Positions 1-64,000 of a stretch of DNA of 64,000 bases are shown here, in pieces. How positions within the stretch are numbered: the stretch's first letter is position 1; every line of letters begins with the position of its first letter. Below the pieces are notes generated by a model that worked only from the letters and a program-made list of their open reading frames with translations, was not told the DNA's origin and made no database searches. This DNA is from Chrysogorgia sp. JL179-B06 (taxonomy: Eukaryota; Cnidaria; Anthozoa; Scleralcyonacea; Chrysogorgiidae), in assembly GCA_035772405.1 (NCBI GenBank), contig JAYKKM010000439.1, positions 6,080,001-6,144,000 of the forward strand. The letters run 5' to 3'. Both the position numbers and the translations under genes were made by a program.

Positions 1-121
1 TTTTTATTTTTATATCGGCCCTTATTATATCGACCTAACTTTTACTCACTTTCTTAGCGTCTATTGTGTTCCTTTTCTCACTTTATTTTTAACACTTCTC
101 TCTGATTGGCTAATTTTTGAC

Positions 122-238
<117 letters not shown>

Positions 239-317
239 AAGGAAAATGTCGAGTGTTGGAATACATACATTTTTAGACCAAACCGGGACCAGTTGCGAAA
301 AATGCAACTTTAAGGCC

Positions 318-385
318 TTCCGGCTGGGAATTGAACCCGCGACCCTGCGATGCTAGTGCAGTGCTCTGACCACTGAGCTACGGAA
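318..385 (-). tRNA. tRNA-Ala(AGC)-like sequence inside the tandem repeat (probably SINE or pseudogene)
   Basis: On the minus strand: box A TAGCTCAGTGG, an anticodon loop readable as CTAGCAT (AGC), and box B GGTTCAATTCC. It lies in a repeat unit rather than alone, and the anticodon stem has an A-C mismatch, so a repeat-borne derivative is more likely than a working gene. Confidence 0.5.
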
Positions 386-597
386 GCCGTTGCCGAGAGC
401 CTAGTCACGAGTTCTGTATATATAGTGGTGGTAATGCCGGAATAAGATTCTGGGTATATTATAGGTAATATTTGGCATTTCACTCGATTAAACTACATGT
501 TCATAAGGATTTGTGGTGAAGGAAAATTTCGAGTGTTGGAATATATACATTTTAAGACCAAACCGGGACCAGTTGCGAAAAATGCAACTTTGAGGCC

Positions 598-664
598 TTC
601 CGGTTGGAATTGAACCCGCGACCCTGCGATGCTAGTGCAGTGCTCTGACCACTGAGCTACGAAA
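598..664 (-). tRNA. Second tRNA-Ala-like copy
   Basis: Same structure as the copy at 318-385, 280 bp away, one base shorter in the T stem (GGTTGGAAT for GGCTGGGAAT on the plus strand) and with a changed acceptor base. The damage supports non-function. Confidence 0.45.
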
Positions 665-953
665 GCCGTTGCCGAGAGCCTAGTCACGAGTTCTGTATAT
701 ATAGTGGTGGTAATGCCGGGATAAGATTCTGGGTATATTATAGGTAATATTTGGCATTTCACTCGATTAAACTACATGTTCATAAGGATTTGTGGTGAAG
801 GAAAATTTCGAGTGTTGGAATATATACATTTTAAGACCAAACCGGGACCAGTTGCGAAAAATGCAACTTTGAGGCCTTCCGGCTGGAATTGAATATATGG
901 TACAATATCTACAGACACGTGTTTCGCTGTTCCACAGCTCATCAGTGTAGCTT

Positions 954-954
<1 letters not shown>

Positions 955-1025
<71 letters not shown>
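955..1025. repeat. (AT)n microsatellite
   Basis: Uninterrupted TA run of about 35 units. From 1026 to 1640 no gene is seen; 1163-1182 ends GAGATAGGCACTTTAA, identical to the right end of the TTAA foldback at 22684-23015, so a decayed relative probably ends there. Confidence 0.97.
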
Positions 1026-1027
<2 letters not shown>

Positions 1028-1644
1028 CTTAGGCACTTTGTAATTATTATCTCTGAATGTTGTGATGTACGTTAGATCTAATTAAAATTTTATTGTGCCT
1101 TTTCTACGTGTTTTATGCTGGGCTTTAATATTCTTAACAAAGTTACGCTTCCCGCCTGGTCAATGAGATAGGCACTTTAACTTTAGCTGTAACTCAGTAA
1201 TTGCAAAACATCTCAGAACTTTTGAAAATATATTTCGAACGCTGATCTTAAAGAATCACTGCAAGCTGGTAGGATGTATAGGGTTTATTATTTATCGATT
1301 AAAAGGTGTGTTAAACATTTTGGCAGGGTGATAATTGACAACGTTTGTGTGTGCCAACGATTCGATTTTTTCTCGCCTATCTACATTTCCGTCGGTAGTA
1401 ATTACCTTCAATCGAAATCTTCTTTCCATTCCACATCTTTTCAAATTTTGTCAAAGGTTTGCGAGATCGAACACACACGACGTGCTGCTGATAGTCAAAT
1501 GTTTCGGTAAAATAACGCAAAAACCCGAGCCATAATTCACCACAACTTTTCGTATTTTGAGCCTTCCATTTTGTACCCTGAAGAAAACATATCGTATATA
1601 AATAAAGGGGGAAAAAAGGTTCTCCGATGAAAAATAAGTTCGCA

Positions 1645-2122
1645 AAAGGATACTTCAGCCAAAATACAAATGCAGTTAATGAAAGATCTTACTAACTTTA
1701 GTTTATTTCCAAAGTTTTAGCATTCCTACCAATTTAGTTAAGAAGATATGGCTAGTTGATGTTGAATTTTGAGGCCATATTGGTTTTGAAAATATGACGT
1801 CATTGAGTGATTCTTTATCGGCAGTCGAGTTGTTTTGATGGCGATCACATGGTGATAGCTGTTGTGAATGATCTTTGGATGAAAATTTTAGTTCTTCATG
1901 CTGGAAAGCAGAGAAGCTTCTTAAGCATAATATGAGATAGAATCATTCAGTGACGTCATATTCAAGAAACAAATATGGCGAAATTGGACAAACTGGACAA
2001 TGTCAACTTGTGATATCTTCTTAACTTAATTGATTTGAATGCTGAAACTTTGAAAATAAACTAAAATCAGTAAGATCTTTCATCTGAACTACATTTGTAT
2101 TTTGGCTGGAGTATCCCTTTAA
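1645..2122. mobile_element. TTAA-type MITE, old copy
   Basis: Inverted ends: AAAATACAAATGCAGTTAATG...near 1660 and its complement ending GGAGTATCCCTTTAA at 2122. Same family as 20252-20996 (shared TATGACGTCA..GAGTGATTCTTTATCG core). The right TTAA is intact and the left is mutated. Non-coding; probably moved by a Kolobok or piggyBac-like transposase. Confidence 0.85.
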
Positions 2123-2776
2123 AGGTAACATGCCAATTAGTAATTGTGCAAAGTTTTATTTCGAAATTCGTCGAGATAATGGTTGATCTTATGTGTAAAG
2201 TTTGCATTTTAGGTTCCAAAAATAAATATTTTATTTTAGGGTTTACCAAATTTAATCTTTTTGAAACTCTATCTTCTGCTACTTCTACGATATTCAATGT
2301 TTACTGCAAGGAATTGTGGTTACATGTACCAGTCGCCATCTTTTTCAGTACCGTCAATTACGCATGATTACTAATTGCGGTAGCAACTTAAAGGTGGCTC
2401 GAAACTCGAAACATATTTTAAAATGTAGGTGTATGGAAGTTTGATACACCTAAATGTTATGTGTTTAAGCTTCGTTCGACACTAGCTTGTGTGGATAAAT
2501 TAATATTTCTACTGTAACATAACAATAAGGAAAATCGATGAGGAAAATCATGAACTCACGTCAAATAAAAATGTAAAGTAATATTATAAAATATGTACTT
2601 ATGTTTTCTTTCAAACAATGTACAGGGGCGTCTTAAAATATATTTTGGCTTCCGTATCCATGTTCAGAATATCAAAACTAAGAACTGGCCTTTGCTGTTA
2701 GCGACCAAATTATACGCATCATTAAGATCCGACCATTAAACAATGTGAAAAGACAACAAATTGAATACTCTAATGA

Positions 2777-2998
2777 GCTGTTTATATGAGCCGGGCTAGC
2801 TCAGTTAGCCTGGCTGATAAGCTTAACAACGTTCTTGTCATGGCTACTATAGACACCCAAGATGATATAGTAGAACTGGCTTAGTTTGGCTGTTGGAAGG
2901 GCATACATTTAATTCAAATTATCTTTTTGGTTCGAAGAAAGATTTTCGTAACACAGTTCAGCAAGTTTAGTCGGGCTAACCCGGCTCATATAAACAGC
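2777..2998. mobile_element. MITE with GCTGTTTATATGAGCCGGG ends
   Basis: 222-bp element with inverted termini (GCTGTTTATATGAGCCGGGC / ..CCCGGCTCATATAAACAGC). No coding capacity. Bases 2123-2776 contain only one copy of a dispersed 80-bp repeat at 2288-2365. Confidence 0.85.
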
Positions 2999-3007
2999 AA
3001 CTAAAAG

Positions 3008-3610
3008 GTTGGTGTACTGCCGAAATACTGTAGTGTGTAGAAATAGGTAGAAATAATTTGGTAGAAATAGTTTCACTCTATGACGAAGGGCCTTCTCTTA
3101 AAATACAATAAACTTTATTTAAAGAAGGTTAAAACGTATTAACCAGTTACAGTTTTCTAACATACGGCCTTCTATAAATACTAACTAATTATCAAAAACT
3201 AATAATTGTATACAATAATAAGAATACTAATAAACTAGAACATGCAGACATCTTAATATATATGAAATACTATAACTAATAAAGATAAATTATAAGTGAG
3301 AAATACAGTTACAACAAAGTTGAAAACGACAATCATAGCATATTAATTCCTCAAGATGTTGGACAGAATTAAGTTGTAAAATAAAAATGTTTTTAAGTTT
3401 ATACTTGAAAGAATTTTGTCTAAGGGACAAAGAGGTTGAGATAAAGTTAGAAACGAGCTGCTTAAAATCCACGTTCAAATCATTAAAAAGAATTGCAGCA
3501 CTATAGGCGAATGTACGCTTGCCAGAATTAGTACGTGGAAAAGGTACACATAGGTCAAGAAAACTACGTTAGACCTCCTACACACTATTTCGGCAGTATA
3601 CCAACCTCTT
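3008..3610. mobile_element. MITE with ends GGTTGGTRTACTGCCGAAATA
   Basis: Inverted arms at 3008-3040 and 3576-3610. The left arm reads AAATACTGTAGTGTGTAG where the right arm (complement) reads AAATAGTGTGTAG: a clean 5-bp CTGTA gain at a TA. Interior is A/T-rich without a protein. Confidence 0.85.
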
Positions 3611-3713
3611 AGAGTATTCAATTTGTATTTCTACACTGTCTACGCAGCACAACACTTTTATATCATCGCTCAAAAGACAACAGCTTAACATCACTCAAAA
3701 GACAACATCCTAC

Positions 3714-59893
<56,180 letters not shown>

Positions 59894-60284
59894 TTAAAAA
59901 TAATTGCTGTAATACGTGACAAATGTGTTCCAAAATGATAAAAGTACATCGACCATATGACACGACGAAGACGAAGTCAACACAAATGTCTCGAGCTCAC
60001 CACATGATTTATGTGACTGACACGGATTCTCCAGATAGTTTATCAGAAAACGCTTTGTAGCTTCTGAGTACACTACATAACATTTGTCTTTCGTTTTCTT
60101 AGTAGACCTCCAGTTTCTTTTTCACACTTTTACCGTAACATGTTGAAACGAAACAGTCAAAATTTTGAAAAGCTCTCACAAATAAAATTATGTAAATTTC
60201 ACACTTCCCAATGCACTTCCAGGAACATTATCAGTTCTCTGCCCCAGATCTCTGTCAGGGTTGTTGTTCCTGCGCATGCATCCA

Positions 60285-60365
60285 ATCTCGTTCCCAGAGC
60301 CTCCGCCGCGCCACGCAAACGGAGGTTTGCGCCGTGGCGCGGCGGAGGCTCTGCGATCGAGATTG
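60285..60365. repeat. GC-rich hairpin, CAGAGCCTCCGCCGCGCCAC arms
   Basis: AATCTCG..CCCAGAGCCTCCGCC and GCGCCACGCAAAC pair with GTTTGCGCCGTGGCGC and GGCGGAGGCTCTG..CGAGATT. Strikingly GC-rich against its surroundings. Bases 58640-59704 hold no gene; 59894-60284 should contain the TUT promoter, but no motif stands out. Confidence 0.9.
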
Positions 60366-60600
60366 GCATGCATCCACTGATCTCTATATACCTGGATTGC
60401 TCATCCCTTATTGAGAGTAGTTAACATTTTGAAGCCACCGGCGGCCATATTGGTACCCCTACACCAGCGTACCTTGCGAGCTTAAGACTTGGTTCCAATG
60501 CTTTTTCTTGTGGTAGCGAGGGGTACTCGTGGTGTACTTTCACCTTTTTCAGCTCGACTTTCACTCGGCATTTGGTGAAATGTTATGAATTTTTCACATC

Positions 60601-61017
60601 ATGCCTTTTGTTCGCAGCAACTTTGCATTCCATTTTCAAAGTGTTTCAACAACCACATTACTATGGAGCTTTAATATCAATATTTGTTTCAGAAATGTTT
60701 TTAAAAAGGTCAGTAAATTTAGTATTTTAGTAATAACAAGACGCCTGCTCAGGCGTTCACTTGGGCTACTGATTTGGGGGCAAGGCATGCAAGCGAATAT
60801 GAAGCGAGTTCGGACTTTCGTTTTATTGCCAATGAATCGCTGTTGGAAAAGTTTACCGAGACCTGTAAACCTGCAAACCATTGCAAAGATTCTCTCCAAG
60901 ATGAGAGAAACACAGATGAGAGATCTTCAGATCAATCATGAAGACGGAAAGAACAGCCAAGGACAAACATATTATTACTCGGGCCTCCCCCCCTTGGGGG
61001 GAGAGCACGAGTCTTAG
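60601..61017 (+). other. Open frame of 138 codons, not recognised
   Basis: Starts MPFVRSNFAFHFQSVS and has a basic middle (ITRRLLRRSLGLL). Its last 40 bases overlap the dispersed repeat at 60975, and it has no recognisable domain or upstream gene context. Probably chance or a repeat-derived frame; listed because it is the longest unexplained frame at this end. Confidence 0.15.
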
Positions 61018-61185
61018 AAAGGGCTCTGTTTATTTTTTTTATTTTGGCAATGTCGCGAAATGGCAATTATTGCATCATTGTTGACTAAATTAGTAGACTA
61101 GTGAGCGAGACTATGAATGTGGGATTATTACACATGCGCAGTGAAGTTATCCCCAAAACAATTTTGCCCCCCGCAGTCCTTTTCA
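60975..61185. repeat. Inverted copy of the repeat at 44590-44805
   Basis: ACTCGGGCCTCCCCC and AAAGGGCTCTGTTTATT, TGGCAATGTCGCGAAATGGC to ATGAATGTGGGATTATTACA are the complement of the 44.6-kb copy. Confidence 0.85.
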
Positions 61186-61675
61186 TCATCCCGATCAACC
61201 TCTTACCCAGGCTTTCCACCTTTGCGAAACTGAAAACACTGCGTATATTTCTGATTTATTTACTCATCTGATCTGACACCTTTCTTCGAGTGCTCTTCAC
61301 TGAAAATCTTTGATGTGGCTGGCAAGTATCTTGATCTTATATACGCTCACAATCCAGATCGCTTTTGAAACGGGTTGGTCTACGATTTCGAGAACCTGTA
61401 CTCGATCAAATTATATGTTTCCATTACGCTTTTTGTCTACTAAATGTTTAATAATTTAATATGAGACTCAACATATGAATGCTTGCATATGAATGCTGTA
61501 TGGAAATATGTTAACTGTTCTGAGGTAGCTGTAATATTTTTATAAGCTTTGTTGCCTGTATTGTTTATTGTTATGTAATTATACAAAATAAAGTCGATGC
61601 TACAGTTTATTGTTTCATATTATACCAAGTAGAAGTACTATTATTAAAGTATGCAATGTTGCTATATATCGAATT

Positions 61676-61965
61676 AATTACCCTGTTTCACTTGATATTG
61701 TACCAGTAAGCTTAAATGGGGCTCCAAAATGTTCTGGGTTATCAGTAAGTTTGTATCGATTGTTCATATTATATGCGAATGCTTACAAATGAACATACAG
61801 TATATAAATCTCTGACACTCATTGTTGCCATTGAGTAACCCTGTTTCACTCGATATTTTACCTGTAAGCTTAAATGGGGCTCCAAAATGTTCTGGGTTAT
61901 CAGTATGTAATTATACACAAATGCTTACAAATGAACACACAGTATATAAATCTCTGACACCCATA
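61676..61965. repeat. Tandem duplication, 2 x about 155 bp
   Basis: ACCCTGTTTCACTTGATATT with GCTTAAATGGGGCTCCAAAA and AGTATATAAATCTCTGACAC occurs twice, about 160 bp apart. From 61186 to 61675 and 61966 to 62680 nothing is recognised. Confidence 0.9.
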
Positions 61966-62682
61966 CCAACTATCAAGATCAAGGAGTAAAGAGTTTGTTG
62001 TTGTTTGACCTTGCTACTGCCAGCTAAATGCATGGTTTGATTTACTGCCATGCCTTATACACTGAGAAAAAGATTAACTGATTTAATGCTTGCTCAAACT
62101 GAACCTGTTTGCCGGACTGACCATATGAATTCTTATTACATGAGCACAGGCCGGCTCGCTTGCCAGGCTGACCCTGTTGACTAGAACTGGATTAGGTCAG
62201 CAAACAGGATGGCTCATTTGGTGGGGCAGACTTCTCAGTAAGCCAGCTTGGATACTGAGCCAACTCACCTTCATATAATCAAAGCCATTGGCCAACACTA
62301 TGTTATGGGTTTGTAATGATGGAAAATTTAACCATCCCTGCACTGACAGCCGTATCATTACATGTACCATTGTACCTACAACTATAGATTTGTGTATATT
62401 GAATTCAAATCACTGAATTTGCCTACAATGTCTTTCAACAAGTCACAACCTCAAGTAGCCCGAGTTAACGCCTAGCGGGCGTCTTGTTATTATTATACTG
62501 TGTTGACATTTGTGTTGACATTTATCCCGTGAAACTCTGTAATATTAATCATGAAATATTGTGTTTTTGTCCGATTTAAATCAATTCTATATCGAAATGA
62601 TCACTTGAATCTGGCGAATCGAACGCTGTAGGTTTCGTCTACTTAAAATGTGAAGATCAGATGTTATATGAGAAAATGCGTA

Positions 62683-63319
62683 TTAGCGATTAAAGCGAGA
62701 CTCGTCTCTAAAATCAAAGGACATGGCTTCAAGATCTATTCGTTGTTTACCCGATGATTTAATGCTCTTATGTCCATTAAACCGATGTAATTTCGTAACA
62801 GATATGTTTCGTATACCTTGCCGTTGTTTTTTATATAAATTTTGACACACGAAGACCTTCAATCGAACAGATATTAGAAAAAATAACATTGCCGCGTCGG
62901 GTATAATATATCACAACAGCATCAGCATGTTTTATAGTGCCTGTCACTTCATTTATCACTTCATCAATGTTCTTCATTCTTCCATTTACAGCAATTGAGC
63001 AACATATTTCAGTACAATTCAGTAGCACATTTAAACAGTTTGATCGATTCAATAAAACATGTAAACATAGATTTGATCGAGTCGGAACAACCTGTTTCGA
63101 AATCGCTCATATTTTACTTTTAGAGTAGGTCTACCGCTATCGGTGTCTGCGATTGTAAGTAGTGTGAGCATGTTTATTATTAATATACTTGCCAGCCACA
63201 TTCCTTATCAATCTTATCACAAATTTGCTAGAGTCTTGAAGTTGATCAATGGCAATGGCGACCAAAGAAGCGTGGATGAATATAAGGTCAGCGCTCGTTT
63301 TCATCACTGAAACAGTCAT
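62683..63319 (-). other. Possible small gene or exons, unrecognised
   Basis: Minus strand: an ATG near 63304 opens MKTSADLIFIHASLVAIAID and QLQDSSKFVIRLIRNVAGK, running into a possible donor (gtatat) near 63191. Further left are MKNIDEVINEVTGTIKHADA with VVIYYTRRGNVIF (about 62850-62975) and, in another frame, KQRQGIRNISVTKLHRFNGH. The composition is protein-like and not repeat-derived, but there is no clear splice link and no family I recognise. Confidence 0.25.
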
Positions 63320-63368
63320 GACGTCATGAGAATAAACACTGAAACAGTCATGACGTCATGAGAATAAA
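63303..63368. repeat. Tandem 32-bp duplication
   Basis: ACTGAAACAGTCATGACGTC followed by ATGAGAATAAAC/G, twice. ATGACGTCAT is a CRE-like palindrome. The right-hand end (63520-64000) has no gene; 63475-63520 is an end of the 44590 repeat. Confidence 0.92.
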
Positions 63369-64000
63369 GAAAACGAAATAAGATCACGTCAGTTTGATAG
63401 ATGGGAATTAGTTGCATTTTGTTGACCAGAAAAATAAAAATAATAAAAATAAAAATAATACAGAAGTGCAGCCCGTTTTAAGACTTCGTGCTACCCCACA
63501 GGGGGTAGCCCAAGTAAAAAGTTAGTTTTGGGTTGATTGATTAGATTTGGGTTAATATGTTATTCTCTGGCATTGGATTTGTTTGAAGATATGCTCTTTT
63601 CTTTTTGCTAACTCTGATTTCTCGAACTATTAATGACAAGCTCTTTCAGGAGTCAAACAGCAGTCTGTATGCTGTATCGTAAACAGAAATCAAAGTACAG
63701 TACACACAGAATGATAAAATTTCCAAGTTTCTTGTTTAAGCTAACCCTATTTTAATTTTTAAGTAGCCTTACAAGCCTTGGACAACAACAGTGTACGAGT
63801 TGCAGCCAGGGGCGCACATTAGGGGGGGTTTGGGGGGTGCGAAACCCCCCTTAGCGTCCGAATGTCGCCAAAAGTCGGTCCCATTCTTCTTTGATACTGT
63901 GCTAAAACTCGGTCCCAAGGGTGGTTTGTGGGTCAGGTTTATTTTTTTATATTAAGTATATTTCCGTACCGGCCCCGATTTAACCCTTTACCGGGCAGTG

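Overview
This is AT-rich eukaryotic DNA packed with transposons. It comes from an animal, most likely a marine invertebrate of cnidarian type. The animal assignment rests on a TUT4/TUT7-type terminal uridylyltransferase gene; on CR1/L2 LINEs, a Penelope-type GIY-YIG fragment, a Crypton domain, hAT, Kolobok and Harbinger/MADF remnants; and on a transposon-borne P2X7 'ballast'-type zinc domain. The cnidarian assignment is an inference; nothing in the window names a species.

The backbone of the window is one host gene on the minus strand. I placed fifteen exons by homology and splice sites, from a start codon at 59893 down to 3714, with the 3' end beyond the left edge. All fifteen join in compatible phases and give 2262 nt (754 codons) without a stop. 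The order is: basic N-terminus; first nucleotidyltransferase domain with a lost second catalytic Asp (SDVNID) as in vertebrate TUT4/7; its helical domain; acidic linker; CCHC zinc knuckle; second nucleotidyltransferase domain with intact catalytic residues (SDLDIC ... ADISLY); and the start of the last helical domain.

Almost everything else lies in the introns of that gene and is repeat. At 0-24 kb there are tandem tRNA-Ala-like repeats, many short inverted-repeat elements (MITEs), a 5S-derived repeat and a Harbinger/MADF fragment. At 24-30 kb there are two large satellites (a GTT/GTC array and a 23-bp minisatellite). At 30-37 kb are Ty3/gypsy, Penelope-type and two LINE remnants. At 39-46 kb are AGGATCCT-rich minisatellites, a Crypton remnant and long hairpins. 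At 46.8-50.8 kb there is an almost complete Kolobok DNA transposon (TTAA target, 202-bp inverted repeats) with a THAP transposase broken by two frameshifts and an antisense gene for a P2X7-type cysteine domain. At 52.4-58.6 kb is a hAT element whose BED finger is split by two head-to-tail elements, one of which contains a further hAT MITE. At 59-64 kb are the first TUT exon and ordinary repeats.

The most unusual signals are the Kolobok/P2X7-domain partnership; a frequent 7-mer TAC(A/T)GTA that in three repeat pairs is seen as a clean 5-bp gain at a TA, as expected of Tc1/mariner excision scars; and the head-to-tail tandem inside the hAT.
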